Assembly: GCA_040904925.1 (NCBI GenBank)
Contig: JBBDSP010000001.1
Coordinates: forward strand, 1 to 58,366
Reading direction: 5' to 3'
Length of the DNA: 58,366 nucleotides
From: Gracilimonas sp040904925
GTDB taxonomy: Bacteria; Bacteroidota; Rhodothermia; Balneolales; Balneolaceae
Positions 18,270 through 26,371 of the stretch are shown here, piece after piece; the stretch's first letter is position 1; each line of letters begins with the position of its first letter. Both the position numbers and the translations under genes were made by a program. The notes beneath the pieces were generated by a model. That model saw nothing but the letters and a program-made list of their open reading frames with translations, did not search any database and had not been told where the DNA came from.

Positions 18270-18680
18270 CTATTCCGTTTCAAACCCGGCATCAGCCAGG
18301 TCATCAAACCCGCCTACATTATATACGTTCTCAAAACCGGCATTTTTCATAATTCTGGCAGCCTGACCGCTGCGATTTCCGGTTCTGCAATACAGATAGT
18401 AGGTTTTTTCCTTATCAAGATTGTCAAGCTGTGCCTGAAAATCGCCATTCATTAGATCATAAAGGTGATCCGTTTCAGCAAGGTGACCTTCTTCATATTC
18501 ACCTTTTGTTCGAACGTCAATGATCACGCCTTCGGTCTCGGATCTCTTTTCTTTGAATTCCTCGGTACTTATGTCAATGCTCATAGCTGATTTCGTCTGT
18601 GTATTTGATTTATTAAATATATTAAACATGATGATTCCTATGATTAAAAGTATCGCTATTGTTAAAATCGTTTTCCACAT
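18270..18680 (-). CDS. Membrane-anchored rhodanese
   Basis: 136 residues: an N-terminal membrane helix (about residues 4-22), a short linker and a single rhodanese domain. The active-site loop CRTGNRSG gives Cys98 as the persulfide-carrying residue. The domain therefore probably faces the periplasm. It follows the SulP gene by 25 bases and is the last gene of the sulfur cluster transcribed from 23016. Likely role: sulfur carrier or thiosulfate sulfurtransferase beside the transporters. Confidence 0.85.
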   Translation of the reverse strand: MWKTILTIAILLIIGIIMFNIFNKSNTQTKSAMSIDISTEEFKEKRSETEGVIIDVRTKGEYEEGHLAETDHLYDLMNGDFQAQLDNLDKEKTYYLYCRTGNRSGQAARIMKNAGFENVYNVGGFDDLADAGFETE

Positions 18681-18705
18681 AGTTTCCTTTTTTTAGATTC
18701 TTCGA

Positions 18706-20433
18706 TTAAACATCCGTTTGGATCGGTGAAAATTTCCGTTCTATTTCGCCGTCAGATTTGAAGGCTTCAATGGCATCACTTACATCAAAGTAGAAATTGC
18801 TGATAGTGAGTCCTTCGGTGATTCCACAGACTTTAAGTTTATCACGAACCGGACCAATTGCTCCTGCAAAGTACAATTCAATTCCTCGCTCCTTCAGATC
18901 TTTGATTAATTCCTGCAGTGCATGCACGCCTGTAGAATCGATGCTATTTATGGCCGATGCATCCAGAACCACCAGCTTGAGCTTTTCTCCTTTTTGATCT
19001 ATCAGCTTGTCAATTGTATACCGAAAATGTTCCACGTTGGCAAAATAAAGCTGGGAGTCAAAGCGGTAGATAAGAATTTCTTCCTCCGTTTTGGCTTCCT
19101 CATAACGACTTACATTTCTGTAATTTTTGGTTTCCCCCAGGCGACCTAATTCCGTACTGTGCGGCTTCGTGCTACTGTAGATCACCATCCCCAACGAAAT
19201 CAACACTCCTACTGCAATTCCTTCTTCTATACCCAAGGCCAAAGTGGCTATGAAAGTGATCAGCAACATGGCCAGATCTTTTCGATCGGTTTTCCAAAGA
19301 TGTTTCATTTCATGCGTATCAAATAATCCGGCTACCGCTACCATAATGATGGCGGCCAAAACTGCACTCGGCAGATAGTAAAATAATGGTGTTAAGAAGA
19401 GCACGGTCAATGCAATTATCACCGCCGAAATAATAGAAGCCATTCCTGTTTTTGATCCGGCCTGATCGTTGACGGCCGTTCTTGAAAATCCACCGGTGGT
19501 TGGGTAACTCTGGAACAAGGCTCCACCAATATTAGCAATTCCCAGCCCGACCAATTCCTGATTGGGATCTACCTTATATCCGTGTTTATTAGCGATGGCT
19601 TTGGCTACCGCTATGGATTCCATATATCCCACCAAAGCGATCACTAAAATAGTTGGGAAGATGAGTCCAAAATCCGTCCAGCTCATGGAAGTGAGTTCAA
19701 AACTTGGGAGTCCTTTGGGGATATCTCCTACTATCGCCACACCGGATTCATTCAGTCCAAAAGCGTAGGTAACCAGTGTTCCCAGCCCCACTACGACCAA
19801 GGCTGAAGGAAAGGTTTTCTTCCATTTTCTGAGCAAAACAATAGTGGCAATGGAGCCGATTCCAATAGCGGCAGTAAACGGCTCGATCTCTCCTATTTTC
19901 TGTAATGTATTCCACAAAATTTCATGCACATAATTGGTTCTGGGGATATCGATGCCCAATAAGTTCTTAAGCTGGCTTCCCCCAATGATCAATGCTGCCG
20001 CAGACGTGAATCCGCTTAAAACAGGATGAGATAAAAAATTCACCAAAAAGCCCATTCTGAAAACTCCCATCATCAGCTGGAAGATTCCCACTCCCATTGC
20101 AGTCATGATGGCGAGTTGTATAAATCGATCGCTTCCCACTTCGGCAACTTCTCCCACACCGGCTAAAACCAGCAGGGAAACCATCGCTACCGGACCCACA
20201 GCTAACTGCCGTGAGGTTCCAAAAATAGCATATAATATCAGCGGTACGATGGAGGCATAGAGTCCATAAATGGGTGGGAGTCCTGCAAGCATAGCATACG
20301 CCATTCCCTGGGGAATGAGCATGATACCTACCGTAACGCCTGCGTTTAAATCGCCCTTGGCATCATCTCCGTCATAGGACTTGATCCAATCCAGAATGGG
20401 GATGTATTTGGTAATGGATGATTTAGATTTCAT
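18706..20433 (-). CDS. SulP-family anion transporter with STAS domain
   Basis: 575-residue permease with about 12-14 membrane helices, followed by a cytoplasmic STAS domain from about residue 440. The N-terminal GVTVGIMLIPQGMAYAMLAGLPP segment is described here by its key part IPQGMAYA, which with GLYAS is the SulP signature. Family members carry sulfate, bicarbonate or other anions. The rhodanese, MBL-rhodanese and YeeE neighbours favour sulfate or another sulfur oxyanion. Direction is unclear: it may import sulfate or export sulfate or sulfite made by persulfide oxidation. Confidence 0.88.
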   Translation of the reverse strand: MKSKSSITKYIPILDWIKSYDGDDAKGDLNAGVTVGIMLIPQGMAYAMLAGLPPIYGLYASIVPLILYAIFGTSRQLAVGPVAMVSLLVLAGVGEVAEVGSDRFIQLAIMTAMGVGIFQLMMGVFRMGFLVNFLSHPVLSGFTSAAALIIGGSQLKNLLGIDIPRTNYVHEILWNTLQKIGEIEPFTAAIGIGSIATIVLLRKWKKTFPSALVVVGLGTLVTYAFGLNESGVAIVGDIPKGLPSFELTSMSWTDFGLIFPTILVIALVGYMESIAVAKAIANKHGYKVDPNQELVGLGIANIGGALFQSYPTTGGFSRTAVNDQAGSKTGMASIISAVIIALTVLFLTPLFYYLPSAVLAAIIMVAVAGLFDTHEMKHLWKTDRKDLAMLLITFIATLALGIEEGIAVGVLISLGMVIYSSTKPHSTELGRLGETKNYRNVSRYEEAKTEEEILIYRFDSQLYFANVEHFRYTIDKLIDQKGEKLKLVVLDASAINSIDSTGVHALQELIKDLKERGIELYFAGAIGPVRDKLKVCGITEGLTISNFYFDVSDAIEAFKSDGEIERKFSPIQTDV

Positions 20434-20451
20434 GGTTTGGTTTAGTTCTCG

Positions 20452-20472
20452 TTCCGAACGTCCCGTTCGGAA
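20452..20472. repeat. Perfect inverted repeat, REP-like family 2
   Basis: TTCCGAACG-TCC-CGTTCGGAA: 9-bp arms and a 3-nt loop between the MBL-rhodanese and SulP genes. Its core CGGGACG on the minus strand matches the other family 2 elements. It could also affect the mRNA between the two genes. Confidence 0.65.
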
Positions 20473-20480
20473 TGTCTAAA

Positions 20481-21902
20481 TTAAGCAGAAGCCGTTGCCT
20501 TGGCTTTGTAGTTTGCCCATTCGTCGTCAATGAGGACTACATCGAAACCATTGCGTTGAAGCAAAGCTGCGGCTACAGCTGATCTTCCACCGGCCTGACA
20601 GTGTACGACTACTTTTCGCTCGTCTGACACTTCTTCCAGTCTTGGAAGCAATCGGGTGTGAGCGATGTTTTGCGCTCCTTCCACGTTGCCTTCTTCTTCA
20701 AATTCAGAAGCTTTGCGTACATCAAGAATCTGGAATTCGTCATTACCTACATACTGATCGATATCATCGAATTTCTGCACGGTGATGATCTCCAGTTCTC
20801 CGCCTTGTTCTGCGTAATGATCCAAATCGTTTGGAGTTACAAATCCAACAATGTTATCCAGACCAATTCGGTACAAGTCACGAACGGCTTCTTTTACGCG
20901 GTGTTCTTCCACGATCAGGTAGATCTCTTCATCCTCGGTGATGTACGAACCGGCTACCGTGTTAAATTGCTTGTTCAATGGTGAAAGCAATGATCCGGGA
21001 ATATGTCCTTCCGAAAACTCATGTCTTTCGCGTGTATCAAGCAGGGCCACATCGGTGTTTCCGGCCAATTTTTTCAACTCGTTCATATTAAGGTGTTTTG
21101 GCTGAGGAAGTCCTTTTAGCACTTTAGGGCCAATCTTATTATCGCGCTTCATCCTGGCGAAATACAATGGCGGCTCAGGCTGACCTTCAAGGATAAACTT
21201 CACAAAGTCATCTTCGGAAGTTGCTGATTTAATAGAGTTATTGTATCGCAACTCATAACCAACAGTAGTTTCCGGGATGGCTCCCAACGCTTTTCCACAG
21301 GCGCTTCCGGCTCCGTGTCCGGGCCAAATTTGCATGAATTCCGGAACAGTTTTGAATTCTTCTACAGACTTAAACAGTGTGCGGGCGGAAGGCTCCATTA
21401 CATTTGCTTGTCCAGCTGCAGATTCCAGCAGATCAGGGCGACCGACATCCCCCACAAAAACAAAGTCTCCGGTGGCAATGCCAACTGGTTGATCAGCGGC
21501 AGCACCGTCGGTTATGTAGTAGCTCAGATGCTCCGGAGTGTGCCCCGGTGTATGCCACGCTTTAAATTTGATGTTTCCGATACTGAATTCATCGCCGTCA
21601 TTTAGTAGTACATAGTCGTAATCACTGCCTTTCAGCCATTCGTATTTCCAGTCTTTATCGCCTTCGTCTGAAGCGTAAACTTTCACTCCCCGCTCGGCAA
21701 ATTCCCGAAGCCCGGAAATGTAGTCGGCGTGAATGTGTGTATCAGCAGCGCCAACAATAGTGAGGTTCTGGCTGGCTGCGTGTTCGATGTATTGATCGAT
21801 GTCCCGCATCGGGTCAATTACGATTACGGTGCCATTAGCCTGACAACCGATCATATATGCGTACTGTGCTAATCGTTCGTCAAAAAATTGTTTGAAATAC
21901 AT
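20481..21902 (-). CDS. MBL-fold/rhodanese fusion, persulfide dioxygenase-like (copy 2)
   Basis: 473 residues with the same architecture as the copy at 16121, and clearly a paralogue by eye along the whole length. Metal residues are His56, His58 and Asp60, with Tyr61 again replacing histidine. The first rhodanese domain lacks cysteine (LIVEEHR at the loop); the second carries Cys435 (HCQAGGRS). It is located between the YeeE halves and SulP on one strand, so it is the copy physically linked to sulfur transport. Role inferred: oxidation of imported or internally formed persulfide sulfur. Confidence 0.85.
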   Translation of the reverse strand: MYFKQFFDERLAQYAYMIGCQANGTVIVIDPMRDIDQYIEHAASQNLTIVGAADTHIHADYISGLREFAERGVKVYASDEGDKDWKYEWLKGSDYDYVLLNDGDEFSIGNIKFKAWHTPGHTPEHLSYYITDGAAADQPVGIATGDFVFVGDVGRPDLLESAAGQANVMEPSARTLFKSVEEFKTVPEFMQIWPGHGAGSACGKALGAIPETTVGYELRYNNSIKSATSEDDFVKFILEGQPEPPLYFARMKRDNKIGPKVLKGLPQPKHLNMNELKKLAGNTDVALLDTRERHEFSEGHIPGSLLSPLNKQFNTVAGSYITEDEEIYLIVEEHRVKEAVRDLYRIGLDNIVGFVTPNDLDHYAEQGGELEIITVQKFDDIDQYVGNDEFQILDVRKASEFEEEGNVEGAQNIAHTRLLPRLEEVSDERKVVVHCQAGGRSAVAAALLQRNGFDVVLIDDEWANYKAKATASA

Positions 21903-21941
21903 GGTGTTTTCTCCTGTGTTGTGGTTTTAATATTTTTGGAA

Positions 21942-22007
21942 TTCAGAACTCTGAACTCAGGATTCAGAATGCTCTTTACTGAGTTCTGACTCCTGATTTC
22001 TGAGTTC
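21942..22007. repeat. Heptamer repeat, locus 4 (inverted pair)
   Basis: TTCAGAA, CTCTGAA, CTCAGGA, TTCAGAA, then after a short gap TGAGTTC, TGACTCC, TGATTTC, TGAGTTC. The two halves are imperfect reverse complements and could fold into a long hairpin between the YeeE-like and MBL-rhodanese genes. Confidence 0.7.
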
Positions 22008-22014
22008 TCTTTCC

Positions 22015-22440
22015 TCAATGAGGTAAAGAATCTCTAAGCAAACCATATGCGTAAGTTCCTGCTACTGCAGATAGAATTGGAATGATCATCACCGTTAGGC
22101 CGCTTCCAAGAAGGGCAAACATGGGTCCGGGGCAAGCACCTAACAAGGCCCAGCCAAGTCCAAACATGCTCCCACCAATGATGTATCGCTTCCATTGCGA
22201 AGAATCTTTTGGTGGGATAGTGATGGGATTTCCTTTCGTATCCTTAATGTTTTTTCGTTTAATAATTTGAATGGAAATAATGCCTACGATGATCGCAAGG
22301 CCTATAATTCCGTACATGTGGATGGAGTCGAACCGGAACATTTCCTGAATTCGAAACCAAGACACGACTTCGGACTTCACAAGTACAAATCCGAAAGCTG
22401 TTCCAATAAGTAAGTATTTGAGATATTCTAAAAATTTCAT
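22015..22440 (-). CDS. YeeE/YedE-type transporter, C-terminal half (DUF6691-like)
   Basis: 141 residues with four hydrophobic helices. GLGWALLGACPGPMFAL near residues 95-110 is the conserved cysteine motif (Cys103) of the YeeE/YedE family. In thiosulfate importers of this family (TsuA) conserved cysteines relay the substrate across the membrane. Here the protein is half size and pairs with the 185-residue partner 18 bases upstream, together making one full transporter. Confidence 0.82.
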   Translation of the reverse strand: MKFLEYLKYLLIGTAFGFVLVKSEVVSWFRIQEMFRFDSIHMYGIIGLAIIVGIISIQIIKRKNIKDTKGNPITIPPKDSSQWKRYIIGGSMFGLGWALLGACPGPMFALLGSGLTVMIIPILSAVAGTYAYGLLRDSLPH

Positions 22441-22458
22441 TGTTCTGCTTTATAGGAT

Positions 22459-23016
22459 TTAAAGAATGATTGGATAAATGAGGTAAGTCATGAGCAAGCC
22501 GCCAATAAAGAAACCGATCACAGCGATCAGTGAGGCGAGTTGAAGATCAGATAACCCGGAGATAGCATGACCGGAAGTACATCCGCCGGCGTAACGTGCT
22601 CCAAAGCCCACCAAAAATCCACCCAGTACTAATACTATAAGCCCGGTTGGAGTGCCAAGTGATTCCCAGGAAATAAGATCAGCCGGAACAAGTCCACTGA
22701 AATCCTGAATTCCAAGTGCCTGAAGGTCAGTTACCGTTGACTGTGCAAGTGCAATCGGATCAGGATTTGCGAATATATATCCGCCTAGAAATCCACCAAG
22801 CACAGAACCCACCAAAAAGGTGATGTTCCACCAGCCGTCTTCCTTCCAATCGTAATTAAAAAACTCTACGTTGCCGAAATTACATGCGGCACAAGCATGG
22901 CGTAAATTTGCAGAAACCCCAAACATCCTGCCTCCTAAAATGAGAAGGATGGGCACAGTTAACCCGATTATGGGCCCCGCAATGTACCAGGGCATAGGTT
23001 GTGAAAGTATGTCCAT
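22459..23016 (-). CDS. YeeE/YedE-type transporter, N-terminal half
   Basis: 185-residue membrane protein. Cys42 and Cys45 (HACAACNFGN) and Cys145 (GGCTSGHAISG) are the conserved family cysteines. The SGH motif near residue 147 is typical. It is the first gene of the minus-strand sulfur cluster and is divergent from the GntR regulator, so the 218-bp interval between them should hold its promoter. Probable cargo is thiosulfate or another reduced sulfur compound. Confidence 0.83.
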   Translation of the reverse strand: MDILSQPMPWYIAGPIIGLTVPILLILGGRMFGVSANLRHACAACNFGNVEFFNYDWKEDGWWNITFLVGSVLGGFLGGYIFANPDPIALAQSTVTDLQALGIQDFSGLVPADLISWESLGTPTGLIVLVLGGFLVGFGARYAGGCTSGHAISGLSDLQLASLIAVIGFFIGGLLMTYLIYPIIL

Positions 23017-23065
23017 TAGTTTATGATTTATTTAAAATTAATCGTTTGATTCTTTTCTTCGCATC

Positions 23066-23096
23066 AATGATACTAGTGTTTTTCTATTTGTATCAA
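23066..23096. promoter_or_regulatory. Candidate GntR operator
   Basis: TGATAC (23068-23073) and GTATCA (23090-23095) form an inverted pair in the divergent promoter region. TTGATACTA occurs again at 23227-23235, touching the GntR start codon. Position and repetition suggest autoregulation plus control of the YeeE cluster; binding is not shown. Confidence 0.4.
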
Positions 23097-23152
23097 CATA
23101 TCATAACAAGTATTATAAATTGTATTGAAATGGTGAACTTTATAGCAAGCTT

Positions 23153-23194
23153 TACGGCAGTAAGGGCGCATCGCGATGCGCCCTTACTGCCGTA
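23153..23194. repeat. 42-bp perfect palindrome, REP-like family 3
   Basis: Two 21-bp arms with no loop. The core 23160-23187 is GTAAGGGCG-N10-CGCCCTTAC. It lies between the divergent YeeE and GntR genes, 41 bases before the GntR start. Confidence 0.85.
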
Positions 23195-23234
23195 GAAACT
23201 GTCGGAAGCAAATACATATAACATTATTGATACT

Positions 23235-24023
23235 ATGGAACAGCAGTCATCTAAACACGAAAAAGTTAAGCAGCATTTGCAGAAGGAGATCAACGAGGGG
23301 TATTATGATTCCGGCGATAAACTCCCCTCCGAAAAAAGGCTGTGTGAATATTTTAAAGTAAGCCGGGTTACGGTTCGCCATGCATTGCAGAACCTGGAAA
23401 ATGATGGCTTCATATATCGTAAGCAGGGTGTTGGAGCTTTTGTCAGTGATCAAGCCTATAAGAGTAACCTCGTGCGGCTCACTGACTTTTCAGAAGATAT
23501 GCGCCTTGCCGGGCTCGAAAGCAGTTCACGACTCATTGATCTCAGAAAGGTAGATCCCATCAAAGAAGTGAATGAGATTTTGGACATTCGTCCGGATATG
23601 AAACTCATACGCGTTGATAGGGTCCGCTTAGGCAGTGGGAAACCGGTTGCCTTCGACATTACCTGGCTGCCACCGGGTTATGGGCAACTTTTATTTGATG
23701 AGGACCTCACCACTCAAACCATCTACAATGTGATCGAAGAAAAATACGAAATTCCGATTTTAGCAGGCAGTTACAGATTTACGGCTGTCAAAGCTGATGA
23801 ATACATCGCTGATCACCTGAATTTAAAAAAGGGAGATGCATTATTCGAGATCGATCGCTGTTCACGAACCACAGGTGACAAAAAGGTCTATTTCCAAAAA
23901 AGATACTACAATCCTGCTCATGTCTCTTACGTGATGGAGCTTTCCAGAAATGAGGACTCAGGAGATTCTTCTTCGAAAGATGGATTACCGCTAAAAGAAT
24001 TCTCCCCTCAGTTTGTGAAATAA
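23235..24023 (+). CDS. GntR-family transcriptional regulator with UTRA domain (HutC subfamily)
   Basis: 262 residues: a winged helix-turn-helix (about 8-75, with LPSEKRLCEYFKVSRVTVRHAL) followed by a UTRA ligand domain (about 95-235). HutC-type regulators repress neighbouring genes until a small effector binds the UTRA domain. It is divergent from the sulfur-transport cluster, which makes that cluster its most likely target. The effector cannot be predicted. The last 25 residues are an extra low-complexity Ser/Glu/Asp tail. ATG 23235 is the first start in frame and overlaps a candidate operator. Confidence 0.85.
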   Translation: MEQQSSKHEKVKQHLQKEINEGYYDSGDKLPSEKRLCEYFKVSRVTVRHALQNLENDGFIYRKQGVGAFVSDQAYKSNLVRLTDFSEDMRLAGLESSSRLIDLRKVDPIKEVNEILDIRPDMKLIRVDRVRLGSGKPVAFDITWLPPGYGQLLFDEDLTTQTIYNVIEEKYEIPILAGSYRFTAVKADEYIADHLNLKKGDALFEIDRCSRTTGDKKVYFQKRYYNPAHVSYVMELSRNEDSGDSSSKDGLPLKEFSPQFVK

Positions 24024-24075
24024 GAATAAAAATATCATCTTATTTTTATTCAAACTTCAACTAACAACATGACCA

Positions 24076-24792
24076 ATGGGGAACAGATCAATAATTATCC
24101 ACACAATCATTTTATTTTTCATTACGGGCTTTACTTCTGCTTTTTTTCAACCAGTGGATCTTAATAAAAGTACGGACGCTAACGAATGGCTAAATAAAAT
24201 GGCAGATGCAGTTATTGCACCCGGCACCACTATTGAAACTATTACATCCGAACTGGAGCAAACTATAATGTCTCCAATGGGAGATATATCTATTTCAGGC
24301 ACTTCAACCATAAACTTTGTGACAGGTGATCAAAATGCTGTTTTAGAAACTCCACAAGGAACAGTGGAAGTTATTATTGAGGATGGAAAAGGTGTTCAAA
24401 AAGTAGGCGGACAAGAGATTCCCATGAATAATGCTCAGCTTCAGCAGGTTAAGACGGAAATGGAAAGAAGCTATATTAGTGTAGCAATGAATAAAGATTC
24501 TGTTGATGCCGAATACCTAGGTAACGAGACTATCGATGATACCGAATTTGCGAAACTCCGGATAAACTTTTCTGTTCCCGTTACTTACTATTTAGATACC
24601 GAGACCTCTCTTCCTTCCATGCTGAGATTTACCCAGTTTAATCAACAAACAGGCGGAGAGAACGAAATTGAGGTAAGACACAGCGACTGGCAAACTGTTT
24701 CAGGAGTAACCTATGCATTTACCACCGAAACATACGCTGACGGAATGCAGGCAGGATCCGGTACTGTTAAAAATATCATAGTAAATGAATAA
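24076..24792 (+). CDS. Secreted LolA-like protein
   Basis: 238 residues with an N-terminal hydrophobic signal sequence (cleavage probably near residue 22). The remainder reads as the incomplete beta-barrel seen in outer-membrane lipoprotein-sorting-like proteins: a helix EWLNKMADAV, then strands TTIETITSELEQ, TSTINF and YYLDTETSLP, and the final VSGVTYAF segment. It does not look like true LolA. Function is unknown; such proteins often bind lipid or lipopeptide in the periplasm. It is 52 bases after the GntR gene but probably unrelated to it. Confidence 0.6.
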   Translation: MGNRSIIIHTIILFFITGFTSAFFQPVDLNKSTDANEWLNKMADAVIAPGTTIETITSELEQTIMSPMGDISISGTSTINFVTGDQNAVLETPQGTVEVIIEDGKGVQKVGGQEIPMNNAQLQQVKTEMERSYISVAMNKDSVDAEYLGNETIDDTEFAKLRINFSVPVTYYLDTETSLPSMLRFTQFNQQTGGENEIEVRHSDWQTVSGVTYAFTTETYADGMQAGSGTVKNIIVNE

Positions 24793-24875
24793 TATTATTT
24801 AGACTTAAATAACGGCAGATAGCACATCGATAAGTCTGTTTATTGGCTAATTTAAATATCAAAAGGAGACATGAC

Positions 24876-25400
24876 ATGTCAGTTTGGGACAACGAATATC
24901 CATCGAGTTCAGAGTACGCCCATTACTATGCCGGCTATGTTGCAAATGTGCCAAAAGAAAATATCATCGGAATTCTGAATGCACAGATGCACGAGATGTA
25001 CACCTTTATCAACGCCATTCCCGGTGATAAAGCCTATCATTCTTACGAAAAGGGAAAATGGACCATAAAGCAGATTATTGGTCACATTATAGAAACCGAG
25101 CGGGTTTTTGCTTATCGCGCACTGGCATTTTCACGAAGAGACCCAAATCCACTCCCCCCTATGGAGCAGGATGATTATGTAAAATATTCGAACTATAACA
25201 GCCGGACTATCAGCAATCTTGCCAACGAGTATCTGGCTGTTCGAATCTCCACTATTCATCTTTTTCAGAATATGACCAAAGAGATGATCTCCCTAAAAGG
25301 CACTGCGAGTAATTACGAGTTTACTGTACGCTCCTTTCCTTTTATCATTGCCGGGCACGAAACGCATCATATCAATTTGATCAAAGAGAAGTATTTGTAG
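24876..25400 (+). CDS. DinB-family protein (YfiT-like putative metal-dependent hydrolase)
   Basis: 174 residues forming the DinB four-helix bundle. The three metal-binding histidines are in IIGHIIETE, GHETHH and its neighbour at the C-terminus, the usual spacing. Members include bacillithiol-type transferases, but many are unassigned. ATG 24876 is chosen because an AGGAG (24864-24868) sits 8 bases before it; an in-frame TTG at 24843 is upstream of that ribosome-binding site. A heptamer repeat begins 4 bases after the stop. Confidence 0.8.
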   Translation: MSVWDNEYPSSSEYAHYYAGYVANVPKENIIGILNAQMHEMYTFINAIPGDKAYHSYEKGKWTIKQIIGHIIETERVFAYRALAFSRRDPNPLPPMEQDDYVKYSNYNSRTISNLANEYLAVRISTIHLFQNMTKEMISLKGTASNYEFTVRSFPFIIAGHETHHINLIKEKYL

Positions 25401-25403
25401 GGT

Positions 25404-25452
25404 CGTTATTCGTTATTCGTTATTCGTTATTGGTTGATTCGTTGATCGTTAA
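25404..25452. repeat. Heptamer repeat, locus 5
   Basis: Four exact CGTTATT units (25404-25431) followed by decayed units GGTTGAT, TCGTTGA and TCGTTAA. Confidence 0.8.
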
Positions 25453-25471
25453 TAGGTTTTAATCAGGCTAT

Positions 25472-26320
25472 CTAACCCTCGGATTCATACTCCTTTAAAT
25501 TTTTACCTTCTATAAGCTTCCATTCTGTTAATCCATTAGCATTTCTTCCCATTACAATTGAAGCTGCTGTTGAAGGGCTACTAAATATATAGTCATCCAT
25601 AAATAAAAGGCTTTCCCCTTCAGGAATAAGAACTCCATCCTCTATTAATTTATCTCTCATTTTAATAAAGTTTGGCGTCATAGAATTCACGACAGAACCA
25701 GCAGCTTTTGAGCTTTTAAAAACAACAAACCCTTCCGAAGTTGGCTCACCTTCAGCTTCAGCACCACGCGCTCCACTTATATAAAAACTTTCAGATTTGA
25801 GTTTCGGTTTGAATTCTCTTTTTTCTTCAAAAACTTTGTGCCCAAGAGTATTCACCATCATTTTTATGTTCTCAACAAATTCTTCCATTTCAGCTTTATC
25901 AGGCTCTGATATTGAAGATTGAGTAGGTGTAACCGAGTTTTCTACCTTATACCTATTTGTATTCCTGGCAATTTCGAACAATCTATTTTCAAGATATTTA
26001 ATATGAGCTTTATTCAAATTTTCATCTTTACTGATGAAAATTACAGTCTCATTCCAAAAATCTTTTTGATTTAAGTGTTGGTTCAATCTTTTAAAGATTG
26101 ATTCTGCTTCTCCGATATAAACTAAATCTTTTCCTTCATCGTCCTTCCCAAAAAGCAAATAAACTCCGGTACTATTTAGCTCTTTTCTATCTGTGCAATC
26201 TTTTAGTTTGATTCTTGGAACTTTGTATGCCTTACCCGTCCAATTAGAAAGTTCACAGGTCATCCTTCCATTAGGATCGCCATCTATTAAAAATATCTTT
26301 ATCGTTTTGCCAAAAGTCAT
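25472..26320 (-). CDS. GIY-YIG nuclease-like protein with DUF4357
   Basis: 282 residues. The GIY-YIG core is at about 50-135: GVYLLFG, then YIGEAESIFKRLNQH and the catalytic Glu of YLENRLFEIA. The C-terminal 60 residues match DUF4357 (SPSTAASIVMGRNANG). Proteins of this architecture are stand-alone and accompany mobile or defence loci in many genomes; their target is unknown. The gene is visibly richer in A and T than its neighbours and is followed by a heptamer repeat, which fits recent acquisition. Confidence 0.75.
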   Translation of the reverse strand: MTFGKTIKIFLIDGDPNGRMTCELSNWTGKAYKVPRIKLKDCTDRKELNSTGVYLLFGKDDEGKDLVYIGEAESIFKRLNQHLNQKDFWNETVIFISKDENLNKAHIKYLENRLFEIARNTNRYKVENSVTPTQSSISEPDKAEMEEFVENIKMMVNTLGHKVFEEKREFKPKLKSESFYISGARGAEAEGEPTSEGFVVFKSSKAAGSVVNSMTPNFIKMRDKLIEDGVLIPEGESLLFMDDYIFSSPSTAASIVMGRNANGLTEWKLIEGKNLKEYESEG

Positions 26321-26371
26321 TTCAAGCCTTTAAGTTTATTATTACTGAAACAGTATAATAAAAATTAAGGT

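Noticed and set aside
23153..23194. 42-bp palindrome as an intrinsic terminator
   Set aside because: No T run on either side, and it lies in a divergent promoter region where no transcript should end.
25404..25431. Possible CRISPR array
   Set aside because: The repeat unit is 7 bp and contiguous, with no spacers, and no cas gene is nearby.
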